A stretch of 64,000 bases of DNA from Streptomyces sp. Act143 (GCF_003143935.1 NZ_QFRX01000001.1:1684071-1748070), one strand, 5' to 3'. Positions 1 through 8,048 are shown, counted from the stretch's first letter. Notes: generated from the sequence alone by a model not told the origin. Translations and numbers: made by a program.

Positions 1-192
1 GCCCTCGGTCACCTCGAACCCGGCCGAGCGCAGCCGCGCGGCGAGGCGGGCGGCGGTGCGGTGCTCCTGGAAGGACAGCTCGGGGTGGCGGTGCAGGTCG
101 CGGTAGAAGTCCTCCAGGTCACCGGGCTTCAGCCCGGACGTCAGCTCCTCGGTGAGCCGGGCGACGGCGGCGGGTTCGGTCGTGGCGGTCAT
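1..192 (-). CDS. M20-family amidohydrolase, N-terminal part (runs off window)
   Basis: Only the first 64 codons are present; the gene continues beyond base 1. The ATG at 192 begins MTATTEPAAVARLTEEL, followed by FYRDLHRHPELSFQEHRTA, the classic start of M20D metallo-amidohydrolases (hippurate or N-acyl-amino-acid hydrolases). In that family the RHPELS..E segment precedes the metal-binding residues, which lie outside this window. The likely role is cytoplasmic deacylation of an N-acyl amino acid or related amide; the substrate cannot be told. It lies downstream of a decayed E1-beta gene on the same strand. Confidence 0.75.
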   Translation of the reverse strand, partial: MTATTEPAAVARLTEELTSGLKPGDLEDFYRDLHRHPELSFQEHRTAARLAARLRSAGFEVTEG

Positions 193-283
193 GCGGCGCT
201 CCCCTCTCCTGCGAGGTCGGGACACGGCCCGTAGGGCCTGCCGGACGGGTTCCCCACCAGGGCGAATCCAGAGCGGAACCGGG

Positions 284-450
284 TCAGCCCAGCAGCCGGC
301 CCCCGTCCACGGCGAGCCCCACCGCGTTCACGGCCGGCCGCTCCTTGGCCTGCCCTCCGGACAGCACGATCGCGCTTCGTGCAGCCCGGGCCGCAGGGCG
401 TGCACGGTCTCGGTGCAGCCGGCGAGCCTGAGGGTGACGAGGTGGACGGC
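284..450 (-). pseudogene. Unassigned coding remnant with SDR-like tail
   Basis: No intact gene exists between 193 and 801. Reading the minus strand downstream of the E1-beta remnant, one frame gives VHLVTLRLAGCTETVHALRPG. After a frame change near 375 another gives AIVLSGGQAKERP, then AVNAVGLAVDGGRLLG and a TGA at 284-286. The ending VDGGRLLG resembles the C-terminus of short-chain dehydrogenases, but the match is short. High third-position GC supports former coding. Identity is tentative. Confidence 0.3.
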
Positions 451-690
451 GGCGCGGCGATCTTCGGTCCCGGGACAGTCAGCGCCCAGTTCCCGGGGCC
501 TGCGAGTGCTGGGCGCCGAAGCCGAGCCCGCCGCCGTTGGCGGTGCGAACGACGAGGGGCACGGTGACCTGACCGCCCGTCATGTAACGCACTCTGGGTA
601 TCTCGTGGGCGAGGTAGTCCCAACGGCAGGCCAAAGAGTCCGAGAACATGATCTCCGCGACCGGGCGCATCCCGGCATCGGCCGAACCGA
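450..690 (-). pseudogene. 2-oxoacid dehydrogenase E1 component beta subunit, decayed fragment
   Basis: From about 670 the minus strand reads MRPVAEIMFSDSL, then RVRYMTGGQVTVPLVVRTA and GFGAQHSQ. After a frame change near 495 it reads NWALTVPGPKIAAP. These blocks match, in order, the TPP-binding-side motifs of pyruvate, acetoin or branched-chain dehydrogenase E1-beta subunits (RPVVEIMF, MTGGQ, GAQHSQ, NWALTVPGLKIAAP). Both ends of the roughly 325-residue protein are missing and no alpha subunit is nearby. I read it as a dead fragment, not a sequencing slip, because frame and length are both lost. Confidence 0.65.
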
Positions 691-801
691 CGAGAGCCGG
701 GCACGACGGTCGCGGCGGTCATGGCCGGACGGCCGCTGCTCGCGGAGGCGGTCCGGGGTGCCCCCTCAACGACCATGCGCGAAAAATGGATTGACGGTCC
801 G

Positions 802-2238
802 TCAGCCTCCGGAGCGGATGAGCCCGGTCAGATAGCGCCACAGGGAGGACCGCCGTGTGACCGCGCGGCTCGGGTCATCCGGCACGTCCGGCACGTCCGG
901 CACGTCCGGCACGTCCGGCAGGGCGGCGTCGGGCTCCGGCGCGGCCGGTACGTCCGGTCCGCTCAGCTCGTACCGCACCGGCAGCGACCGCAGTCCCCGC
1001 ATGAATGGCGAGGAACGCCACGGCAGTTGGTCGACGGGAAGGGCGAGCTCCAGGTGCCCGAACCGCTCGAAGAGCCGGCCCACGCCCACGGCGGCGATCG
1101 TCGAGGCCAGTTCCCGCGCCGGGCACTGCCGCGGCCCCGCGCCCCACGACAGATGGGCCCGGCTGCTGATGGTGGCGGAGCCCGGGGTCAGCTGTCCGGC
1201 GAAGAGGGGGTCGGCGTGTGCCGCGGCGGCGGACACCCACACCGGGTCACCGGCCCGGACGGTGTAGTTGCCGAGCGGGGTGTCCGCGGCAGCGAATCTC
1301 GGCACGAAGTTGACCAGCGGCGGCTTGCGCATGGCGACCCGGTTCATGGTCTCCCGGACCATCCCGGCGGACAGCGTGGTGCGCACGCCGCCCTCGCTGT
1401 CCCCGCAGATCACCTCGACGACGGTGTTGGAGATGAGGATGCCGACGTGATCGGAGGTCATGCCGAGCAGCATGAACAGCTCCCTGGCCAGTTCGTCGAC
1501 CGTGAGGTCGGGGTGGGCGGCGACCAGGTGGGAGGGGAAGTCGTCGCCCGGTCTCTCGACCTTGGCGGCGGCGAGTTCACGGAGCGTCACCAGCAGCCGG
1601 GCCAGGGCGGGTTCGGCGTCCGGTCCGGCGTCCAGGACCCGCCACATGTCCATGAGGGCGTCGTCGCCCTGGGAGCCGGGAAAACCGAGGAGATGACTGG
1701 CCGCCATCAGCGGCAGCGGCCGGGAGAACTGGGCCGACAGGTCGGCGAGGCCGGCCCGGCCGCCCTGTGCGAGCAGGGTGATGAGCTCGTCGGCGCAGCC
1801 CGTGACGGCGTTCCTCAGCCGCTTGGCCTGCGGATTGCGGGGGTCCTGGAAGGGGCGCAGGGCGGCGTCCCAGGCCGCGCGCAGCGGGCGGTAGCCGTCG
1901 CCGCCCTGGATCAGGACGTGGTTGACCTCCAGGGAGGGGCCGAGCGGCCAGTCCGCGGGGACCCGGCCCTCCGACCGGGCCCGCCAGTTCTCCAGGCCCT
2001 TCGGCCAGCCGGTGTCGTCCTGCAGCACCTGGAGCGACTCGCGGTAGCCGAGGACGAGCCAGGCGGGCACGCCCAGCAGGTCGACCGGCGCCACCGGTCC
2101 GTGCCGCTCGCGCAGCCGCTCGTAGACGAGCGCGGGACGGGTCTCGTAGTCCCGGGTGAGCAGCGGCTCGGGGTCGAGGTCCGCCAGCGGTGTGCCGTCC
2201 GGCACCGGCTCCGTCTCGTCGACGACGTGGATACCCAT
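802..2238 (-). CDS. Cytochrome P450 with degenerate ExxR (conservon-P450 style)
   Basis: 478 residues from the ATG at 2238 (MGIHVVDETEP). The heme loop is WGAGPRQCPARELA with Cys372 as ligand; W replaces the usual F, and CPA replaces CxG, a form typical of CYP154/CYP157-like Streptomyces P450s. The K-helix stretch reads VAMRKPP, so Glu of the near-universal ExxR appears replaced by Val. The I-helix LLGMTSDHVG also lacks the usual acid-threonine pair. The C-terminus carries a DVP tandem repeat and a basic tail. Catalytic competence is therefore uncertain, as with CYP157 relatives. No ferredoxin gene is adjacent; the neighbour is a divergent methyltransferase. Confidence 0.85.
   Translation of the reverse strand: MGIHVVDETEPVPDGTPLADLDPEPLLTRDYETRPALVYERLRERHGPVAPVDLLGVPAWLVLGYRESLQVLQDDTGWPKGLENWRARSEGRVPADWPLGPSLEVNHVLIQGGDGYRPLRAAWDAALRPFQDPRNPQAKRLRNAVTGCADELITLLAQGGRAGLADLSAQFSRPLPLMAASHLLGFPGSQGDDALMDMWRVLDAGPDAEPALARLLVTLRELAAAKVERPGDDFPSHLVAAHPDLTVDELARELFMLLGMTSDHVGILISNTVVEVICGDSEGGVRTTLSAGMVRETMNRVAMRKPPLVNFVPRFAAADTPLGNYTVRAGDPVWVSAAAAHADPLFAGQLTPGSATISSRAHLSWGAGPRQCPARELASTIAAVGVGRLFERFGHLELALPVDQLPWRSSPFMRGLRSLPVRYELSGPDVPAAPEPDAALPDVPDVPDVPDVPDDPSRAVTRRSSLWRYLTGLIRSGG
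881..916 (-). repeat. Four 9-bp tandem repeats coding (Asp-Val-Pro)n
   Basis: Four perfect copies of ggcacgtcc lie back to back, with a degraded copy on the left (872-880). On the minus strand they encode DVP x4 followed by DDP in the P450 C-terminal tail, after the catalytic domain. Being a multiple of three, the unit can expand or contract without changing frame. Confidence 0.9.
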
Positions 2239-2547
2239 GGCGCTGACGCCCCCTCCGACACCCGCTCCGGCCCGAATCGCAGGGGACCCTACCCGAGGGG
2301 GCGAGCGCCCCGGGCGCCGGGGTACTCGCCGGTAGCCTTCGGGGCCGTTCGCTCTCGCCGGGCGGCGGCGCGGTCGTGGCGGCCGGCCGGGATCGCGCTG
2401 TCCGGCATGCCCGTCGCCGCGCCGCCCACCCGGTCGGCAGGAGCGAGCGCCTGTGCCGATTCCCGGGACATCGTGATCATCCGGCGGCACAATGGCCCCT
2501 GCGGTCGGCGGTACCTCGATCGCAGGGGCGAGGAGAGGACGGACGAG

Positions 2548-3354
2548 GTGAGTGACACCCCCTCCGGCGGGTCGTCGAGGCTCAACACCGGCGTCGCGCA
2601 CAACGCGCGCGTGTGGAACTACTGGATCGGCGGCAAGGACAACTACGAGGTCGACCAGCAGGTCGGCGAGCACGTCGCCACGATGTTCCCGATCATCCGG
2701 GACATCGCCCGCGCCGACCGCGAGTTCCTCGGCCGCGCGGTGCGCCACCTGACCGCCGACCGAGGGGTTCGGCAGTTCCTGGACATCGGCACCGGTCTGC
2801 CCACCGTCGACAACACCCACGAGATCGCCCAGCGCGTCGCGCCGGACGCGCGGATCGTCTACGTCGACAACGACCCCATCGTCCTCGCCCACGCCCGCAC
2901 CCTGCTGACCAGCACCCGCGAGGGCGTCACCGACTACATCGACGCCGACGTCCACGACCCGGCCGCGATCCTCGAACGGGCCGGGCGGACCCTGGACCTC
3001 AGCCGTCCGGTCGCCGTGATGATGCTGGGCATCCTCAACTTCGTCCTCGACTACGACAAGGCCCGGGACATCGTCCGCCAGGTGCTGGCCGCGGTCCCGT
3101 CCGGCAGCTACCTGGTGCTGACCCACCCCACCTTCGACGACGAGCTCGGCGGCGCGGGCCAGATCCCGGCGATGGAGTTCTGGAACGAGAACGCCACGCC
3201 GCCGATCACGGCCCGCAGCGGCACGGACATCGCCGCGTTCTTCGAGGGTCTCGACTTCCTCGACCCGGGCCTGGTGTCGTGCTCGCAGTGGCGGGCCGAC
3301 GTGAACTCACCTGTCTTGGTACCGCAGTTCGGCGCGGTGGCCGTGAAACCCTGA
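2548..3354 (+). CDS. DUF574 family SAM-dependent methyltransferase
   Basis: 268 residues from a GTG at 2548 preceded by AGGAG. The opening RLNTGVAHNARVWNYWIGGKDNY and the SAM-binding FLDIGTGLPT and YVDNDPIV motifs identify the PF04672 family, which is expanded in Streptomyces. Other family marks are DADVHDP and MMLGILNFV. A longer reading frame continues upstream antisense to the P450, but only from 2548 does the protein match the family. Substrates of this family are mostly unknown. It stands 39 bp upstream of the glutamine synthetase-like gene on the same strand and may be co-transcribed with it. Confidence 0.88.
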   Translation: MSDTPSGGSSRLNTGVAHNARVWNYWIGGKDNYEVDQQVGEHVATMFPIIRDIARADREFLGRAVRHLTADRGVRQFLDIGTGLPTVDNTHEIAQRVAPDARIVYVDNDPIVLAHARTLLTSTREGVTDYIDADVHDPAAILERAGRTLDLSRPVAVMMLGILNFVLDYDKARDIVRQVLAAVPSGSYLVLTHPTFDDELGGAGQIPAMEFWNENATPPITARSGTDIAAFFEGLDFLDPGLVSCSQWRADVNSPVLVPQFGAVAVKP

Positions 3355-3393
3355 CGCGGGACCCCTACCGGCCGAGCCCGTCGTGGAGGACGT

Positions 3394-4797
3394 ATGACCA
3401 CCCTTGCCGACCCCGTACCCGGCGGACGTCCCGGTGACGTCGACCGCGCCACCGCGCTGAGCGGCGAGCTGTCCGGGAGAGGCGTGCACGGGGTGGTCCT
3501 GAGCTACGTGGACACCGCGGGCGTCGGCCGGGTGAAGACGATCCCCACGGCGAAGCTCGCCGCGGCGGCGGCCTGGGGTGTCGGCATGTCCCCGGTGTTC
3601 GACACGTTCCTCGCGAACGATTCCGTCGTGACGACCGACGTCCTGGGCTCCCCCGACGGCGACCTGCGTCTCTACCCCGACCTGGACCACCTGGTGGTGC
3701 TCGCGGGGCAGCCGGGCTGGGCATGGGCGCCGGTGGACCGGATCACCCAGGAGGGCGAGCGGCATCCCGGCTGCACCCGCACGCTGCTGCGCCGGGTCGT
3801 CGCGGACGCGGAGCGGCGGCACGGCATCACCTTCAGGGCGGCCGTCGAGGTGGAGTGGTCGGTGGGTCAAGGCCCGGCGGCCGAGGGGGACTTCAGGCCC
3901 GCGCTGTCCGGTCCGGCCTACGGGGCCGTCCGGCAGGTCGAGTTGAGCGACTGCACGGCCGATCTGCTGGCCGCGTTCGCGGCCCAGGGGGTGGACGTCG
4001 ACCAGCTCCATCCCGAGTACGCGGCGGGGCAGTTCGAGGTCTCGGTGGGTGCCCTGGACCCGGTGGCGGCGGCCGACCGGAGCGTGCTGGTACGGCAGAC
4101 GATCCGCGCGGTCGCCGCGCGGCACGGTCTCGTCGTCTCCTTCTCCCCCGCCGTCCTCGCCGAGGGCGTCGGCAACGGCGGCCACCTCCACCTGTCCGCC
4201 TGGCGCGGGGGCAGCAATCTGCACACTGGCGGCGAGGGCCGGTACGGCATGACGGCGGACGCGGAGGCGTTCGCGGCCGGGCTGCTGTCCCGTCTCCCGG
4301 CGCTCACGGCCGTCACCGCCCCGAGCCCGGCCAGCTATCTGCGGCTCAAACCCTCCCAGTGGGCCGGGGTGTTCACCGCCTGGGGCCGCGAGACCCGCGA
4401 GGCGGCGATCCGGGTGGTGACCGGCACCCTGGGCCTGCGCGACCAGGCCGCCAACCTGGAGGTCAAGCCGGTCGACCTGGCCGCGAACCCCTATCTGGCC
4501 CTCGCCGCCGTCATCGCGGCGGGTCTGGAGGGCGTCTCCTCGGCCGCCGTGCTGCCCGAGGAGATCACCGGCGATCCGGCCCGGCTCGGCGCGGAGCGGG
4601 CGGCGGCGCAGGGCGTCCGCCGGCTGCCTGCCTCGCTCACCGAGGCGGTCGCCGAGTTCCGCAAGGACGAGTGCCTGCGGAACGCGCTCGGCCCGGTCCT
4701 CGCCGACGCCGTGATCGCGGTACGGGAGGGCGAGATCGCGTCCGTGGCGGGGCTGGACGACGACGGCATCGCGGCGGCGTACCGCTGGAAGTACTGA
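3394..4797 (+). CDS. Glutamine synthetase-like gamma-glutamyl ligase (FluG C-terminal type)
   Basis: 467 residues; ATG at 3394 preceded by GGAGG. The GS fold is clear: metal-binding EVEW (E152, E154), EYAAGQFEVS, GNGGHLHLS (H264, H266), the RLKP arginine R317 and the TREAAIRV arginine. In the position of the canonical flap glutamate (RLVPGFEAP in true GlnA) it has PSQWAG, i.e. Trp323. FluG proteins also carry a WAG there, and loss of this Glu fits use of an amine instead of ammonia. The next gene, 1 bp away, encodes the amidohydrolase half of FluG. Likely role: ATP-dependent gamma-glutamylation of an amine in a catabolic pair. It is not a housekeeping GlnA. Confidence 0.87.
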   Translation: MTTLADPVPGGRPGDVDRATALSGELSGRGVHGVVLSYVDTAGVGRVKTIPTAKLAAAAAWGVGMSPVFDTFLANDSVVTTDVLGSPDGDLRLYPDLDHLVVLAGQPGWAWAPVDRITQEGERHPGCTRTLLRRVVADAERRHGITFRAAVEVEWSVGQGPAAEGDFRPALSGPAYGAVRQVELSDCTADLLAAFAAQGVDVDQLHPEYAAGQFEVSVGALDPVAAADRSVLVRQTIRAVAARHGLVVSFSPAVLAEGVGNGGHLHLSAWRGGSNLHTGGEGRYGMTADAEAFAAGLLSRLPALTAVTAPSPASYLRLKPSQWAGVFTAWGRETREAAIRVVTGTLGLRDQAANLEVKPVDLAANPYLALAAVIAAGLEGVSSAAVLPEEITGDPARLGAERAAAQGVRRLPASLTEAVAEFRKDECLRNALGPVLADAVIAVREGEIASVAGLDDDGIAAAYRWKY

Positions 4798-4798
4798 C

Positions 4799-5905
4799 AT
4801 GACCGCCGTCCACGAGGCGCTCGCCGCGCTGAGCCTGGTCGACCACCACTGTCATGGCGTGGTCACGGCGGACCTGGACCGGGACGGCTTCGAGACGCTC
4901 CTCACCGAGGGCGGCCGATGGCCGGGCAGCGGCATCTCGCCCTTCGACACCCCGGTGGGCGTCTCGGTGCGCCGCCACTGCGCACCCCTGCTGGACCTGG
5001 ACCGGCACGCCCCGGCGGAGGTGTACCTGGCCCGCCGGGCGGAGCTGGGCCCGCGGGAAGTCAACCGGCGCTTCCTCGAGGCGTCGGGCACCGGCACGTA
5101 CTGCGTGGACACCGGCTTCGGGCCGGCCGGTCCGGTCGCGGACGACGTGTACGAGGTCGTACGGCTGGAGAGCGTCGAGGAGGCAATGGTGGCGGAGGGC
5201 GTCGAGCCCGGCGACTACGCCGACGCCTTCCGCGCTGCCGCCCTCCAGGCCGTGGAGCGCCCGCGGGTGGTGGCGGTGAAGTCCGTGGCCGCCTACCGCA
5301 CGGGCTTCGACCTGGACCCGGCCCGCCCGTCCGCCGCGGAGGTGGAGCGGGCGGCGCGGCGGCGGCTCGCCGCGGGCGGGCGGCTGGCGGACCCGGTCCT
5401 GGTACGGCACCTGCTGTGGACCGCCGTCGACCTGGGGCTGCCGCTCCAACTCCACACGGGCTTCGGCGACAACGACATCCGCCTGCACCGGGTGGACCCC
5501 ACCCTCCTCACGGACTGGCTGCACCTGACCGCGGGCACGATCCCGGTGCTGCTGCTGCACTGCTGGCCGTACCAGCGGCAGGCCGCCTATCTGGCGGCGG
5601 TCTTCGAGCAGGTCCACCTGGACGTCGGTCTCACGCTGCATCACGTGGGCCCCGCGCGTGCCCGGGCCGTGTTGGAGGAGGCACTGGAGATCACACCGTT
5701 CCGCAAACTGCTGTACAGCTCCGACGCCTACGGTCTTGCCGAGTTCTACCGGCTCGGCGCGCTGGCGTTCCGCCGGGGACTGGGCGAACTGCTCCAGGAC
5801 CGGGTGGACGCCGACGAACTGAGCCTGCCCGACGCCCTGCGGCTCGCAGAGTGGGCGGGAGCACACAATGCCCGCCGGGTCTACCGCCTTCCCGGCCCCT
5901 CCTGA
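4799..5905 (+). CDS. FluG N-terminal-type amidohydrolase (TIM-barrel)
   Basis: 368 residues. The N-terminus holds the metal motif VDHHCHG (HxH-like); later come VAVKSVAAYRTGF (with a lysine that may bridge metals), LPLQLHTGFGDND, PVLLLHCWPYQRQAAYLA and LLYSSDAYGLAEFY, the order seen in amidohydrolase-2 and FluG N-terminal domains. The ATG is at 4799, 1 bp after the ligase stop, so the two are translationally linked. In fungi and plants both halves are one polypeptide; here they are split and in reverse order. It probably hydrolyses the gamma-glutamyl product or a related amide; substrate unknown. Confidence 0.85.
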   Translation: MTAVHEALAALSLVDHHCHGVVTADLDRDGFETLLTEGGRWPGSGISPFDTPVGVSVRRHCAPLLDLDRHAPAEVYLARRAELGPREVNRRFLEASGTGTYCVDTGFGPAGPVADDVYEVVRLESVEEAMVAEGVEPGDYADAFRAAALQAVERPRVVAVKSVAAYRTGFDLDPARPSAAEVERAARRRLAAGGRLADPVLVRHLLWTAVDLGLPLQLHTGFGDNDIRLHRVDPTLLTDWLHLTAGTIPVLLLHCWPYQRQAAYLAAVFEQVHLDVGLTLHHVGPARARAVLEEALEITPFRKLLYSSDAYGLAEFYRLGALAFRRGLGELLQDRVDADELSLPDALRLAEWAGAHNARRVYRLPGPS

Positions 5906-5920
5906 AAGTATGATCAAGCA

Positions 5921-6457
5921 ATGTCTGACATGACCGAAACCACGCCCGGCTGGCTGACGACCGACGACCTGGAGCAGGCGCGGGCCCGGATGCCGATCCT
6001 GTACGTCGAGGCCGTGCCCGTGCGCGTCGACGACAGCGGCGAAGTCACCAGCGTCGGCCTGCTGCTGCGCATCGGTCCCGACGGAACGGTCAGCCGGACG
6101 CTGGTCTCCGGCCGGGTCCTGCACCACGAGCGGGTCCGCGACGCGCTGCTGCGCCATCTGGAGAAGGACCTCGGCCCGGTGGCCCTGCCCCGCATCCCGG
6201 CCGCCCCGCAGCCGTTCACGGTGGCGGAGTACTTCCCGACCCAGGGCATCACGCCGTACCACGACCCCCGTCAGCACGCGGTCTCGCTGGCCTATGTCGT
6301 CCCGGTCACCGGCGACTGCCGGCCCCGGCAGGACGCCCTGGACCTGGTCTGGTTCAGCCCGCACGAGGCGGTGTCGGAGGCGGTGCAGTCCGAGATGCCG
6401 GGCGGGCACGGGGTGCTGCTGAAGCAGGCGCTGGCGCATGTGGGGTGCATGATCTGA
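5921..6457 (+). CDS. DUF4916 NUDIX-like protein
   Basis: 178 residues, starting MSDMTETTPGWLTTDDL 15 bp after the amidohydrolase. Segments such as MPILYVEAVPVRVDD, GLLLRIGPDG and VSLAYVVPVTGD fit the actinobacterial DUF4916/NUDIX-like family. The strict NUDIX box (GX5EX7REUXEEXGU) is not visible, so nucleotide-sugar or NDP hydrolysis is not assured. The close spacing suggests it belongs to the preceding FluG-type operon. Ribosome-binding signal is weak. Confidence 0.7.
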   Translation: MSDMTETTPGWLTTDDLEQARARMPILYVEAVPVRVDDSGEVTSVGLLLRIGPDGTVSRTLVSGRVLHHERVRDALLRHLEKDLGPVALPRIPAAPQPFTVAEYFPTQGITPYHDPRQHAVSLAYVVPVTGDCRPRQDALDLVWFSPHEAVSEAVQSEMPGGHGVLLKQALAHVGCMI

Positions 6458-6476
6458 CCGGCCGGGCCGCCCGGCC

Positions 6477-6531
6477 TTGACGCCCCCGGGCCACGCGTGC
6501 ACAGTCGTAGGTATACGTCGTAAACATACGT
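6477..6531 (+). promoter_or_regulatory. Promoter and TetR-type operator of the broken galE
   Basis: A TTGACG hexamer at 6477-6482 is followed by a poor -10 near 6500. The block at 6511-6531 contains, on the minus strand, TTTACGACGTATAC. The same 21-bp block (18 of 21 identical) occurs at 7946-7966 upstream of the TetR gene. I infer both are operators of that TetR protein. The promoter call is weaker than the operator call. Confidence 0.6.
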
Positions 6532-6562
6532 CGTTCTTGCGGCCTCTCGGGAGCGTCGTGCC

Positions 6563-7632
6563 ATGACGCGCAGCGGCCCCGGCCCCCGTCCACCGTCCTC
6601 GTGACGGGCGGAGCCGGTTTCATCGGTTCCCACGCCTGCGTCGAGCTGCTCGACCACGGCTACGAACTGATCGTGGTCGACGACTACTCCAACAGCACGC
6701 CCGAGGTCCTCACCCGCGTGGAGCGGATCGCCGGCCGCTTCGTCGGCGCCGTCTACGAACTCGACATACGGGACCGGCGCTCCCTGTCGGCCGTCTTCGA
6801 CCGGCACGCCGCCGACGCCGTGGTGCACTTCGCCGCGCTCAAGGCCGTCGGCGCCTCGATGCGCAGGCCCACGGAGTACTACGACACCAATGTCGGCGGC
6901 ACCACCGCGCTGCTGCGGGCCATGCACGAGCACGGCGTGCACCGCCTGGTGTTCTCCTCGTCCTGCTCGCTCTACGGCGACGCCGGCCCCGGCCCCCTCG
7001 ACGAGTCGGTCCCCGCCCGGCCCGCCAACCCCTACGCCGCCTCGAAGTGACTGTGCGAGCAGATCCTCGCCGACGTCTGCCGCCGCCGCCCCGAGTGGAC
7101 CGTGCTGAGTCTGCGCCACTTCAACCCGGCCGGCGCCCACCCCAGTGGACTGCTCGGCGAGGACCCGCGCGGCGAGCCGGACAACCTGATGCCGTACATG
7201 GCCCAAGTGGCCTCCGGCCGACGGCCGTTGCTGCGCGTCTTCGGCGGCGACTACCCCACGCACGACGGAACCGCGGTCCGTGACTACTTCCACGTCATGG
7301 ACACCGTCGAGGCGCACCGTGTGGCACTGGGCCACCTGGCCGGCTCGGCCGGTATGCGGGTGTTCAACCTCGGTGTGGGCAGGGGCAGTTCGGTGCTGGA
7401 CGCGGTCGCCGCGTACCGGCACGCGGCAGGCCGCGAGGTGCCGTACGAGATCGTGGACCGGCGTCCGGGTGACGTGGCCGAGCTGGTCGCCGACGCGTCC
7501 GCCGTCGCCCGCGCCTGGGGCTGGCGGCCCACCCGGGACCTGGCGGACATGTGCCGGGACTCGTGGCGGTTCCGGCAGCTCAACCCGCGGGGGTACGCGG
7601 GGTCGGCGCGGCATCCGAAGGGAAAGCGGTGA
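6563..7632 (+). pseudogene. UDP-glucose 4-epimerase (galE-like), nonsense and 5'-frame lesions
   Basis: The reading frame from 6592 gives TVLVTGGAGFIGSHACVELL (Rossmann GxxGxxG), VHFAALKAVGAS, VFSSSCSLYG and NPYAASK (the Y-x3-K pair). A TGA at 7048-7050 comes straight after the catalytic lysine. The same frame resumes with LCEQILADV, LRHFNPAGAHPSG, GTAVRDYFHVMD, FNLGVGRG and WGWRPTRDLADMCRDSW up to 7632. The natural ATG at 6563 is out of frame with the body, so a second lesion lies between 6563 and 6590. Only a GTG at 6601 without a ribosome site is in frame. Apart from the lesions the body is full length, so decay is recent. An intact paralogue lies at 61796. Confidence 0.85.
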
Positions 7633-7671
7633 GCGCGCACGCCGCCTCGGCGAGGGCGATGCGGCGGGTGG

Positions 7672-7800
7672 TCACGGCCGCTCCCGGTCGGGCGGCTGCC
7701 CGCGCGGCCGGTCGCAGGAGCCGGCGATCACCGTTCCGGCTCCTGCGACGGCCGGTCCGACGATGCGGCGGCCCAACACCTGGGCGCCGTCGTCGGTCCG
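7672..7800 (-). pseudogene. Remnant resembling the beta-helix end of glucose-1-phosphate thymidylyltransferase
   Basis: One minus-strand frame reads RTDDGAQVLG, then RRIVGPAVAGAGTVIAGSCDRP, then a stop. Long-form (StrD-like) glucose-1-phosphate thymidylyltransferases end in hexapeptide turns of the kind SRIVGPAVIGAGTVV..SYIGP. The match is short, but the pattern and high third-position GC favour a former coding segment. It directly abuts the next remnant. Confidence 0.4.
7711..7749. repeat. Strong hairpin, 14-bp perfect arms
   Basis: gtcgcaggagccgg at 7711-7724 and its exact reverse complement at 7736-7749 enclose an 11-bp loop. It lies just past the broken galE and inside the thymidylyltransferase-like remnant. 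It could act as a terminator for either strand, although no T tract follows. Confidence 0.6.
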
Positions 7801-7930
7801 GACCCGTGGTCACCCAGCCGGAGGCGAGGACACGGCGCGCCGCCCGCCGGGCGGCGAAGGGCACTCCCCGCGCGCCGGCTCCCCGGTCCTGCCGGAGCCG
7901 GGGCCGGGGCCGCGACCGGTGGACTGTCAT
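7796..7930 (-). pseudogene. Remnant of the N-terminus of a DegT/DnrJ/EryC1 aminotransferase
   Basis: From an ATG at 7930 the minus strand reads MTVHRSRPRP..., then VPFAARRAARRVLASGW VTTGPD. PLP-dependent sugar aminotransferases of the DegT/ArnB family begin with PFSRP...VLESGWITTGP, so the VL-SGW-TTGP block is diagnostic. The rest of the roughly 370-residue enzyme is absent. The start lies 16 bp from the operator at 7946-7966, so this gene was probably divergent from, and controlled by, the TetR gene. Confidence 0.5.
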
Positions 7931-7945
7931 CGCTTGCTCCAAAGA

Positions 7946-7966
7946 GCGTATATTTACGCCGTATAC
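7946..7966. promoter_or_regulatory. TetR operator between aminotransferase remnant and tetR
   Basis: This 21-bp site contains TTTACGCCGTATAC and matches the site at 6511-6531 (opposite orientation) at 18 of 21 positions. Arms CGTATA and TATACG are separated by 9 bp. It is AT rich in a very GC-rich context and sits about 80 bp upstream of the TetR start, as expected for an autoregulated repressor. Confidence 0.65.
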
Positions 7967-8048
7967 GTACACCTTGCCCCCGTGGGTGCATAGAGTCAAC
8001 ACGAGTGAGCGCGGTACAGGGCAGCGACCGATCAGCAGGAGGCAGGGC

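Noticed and set aside
5..835. Plus-strand frames across the E1-beta remnant
   Set aside because: Arg/Ser/Pro-rich translation with no motifs; the antisense remnant explains the open frames.
881..916. Tandem 9-bp repeats as a CRISPR-like array
   Set aside because: There are no spacers; units are contiguous and code for DVP in the P450 tail.
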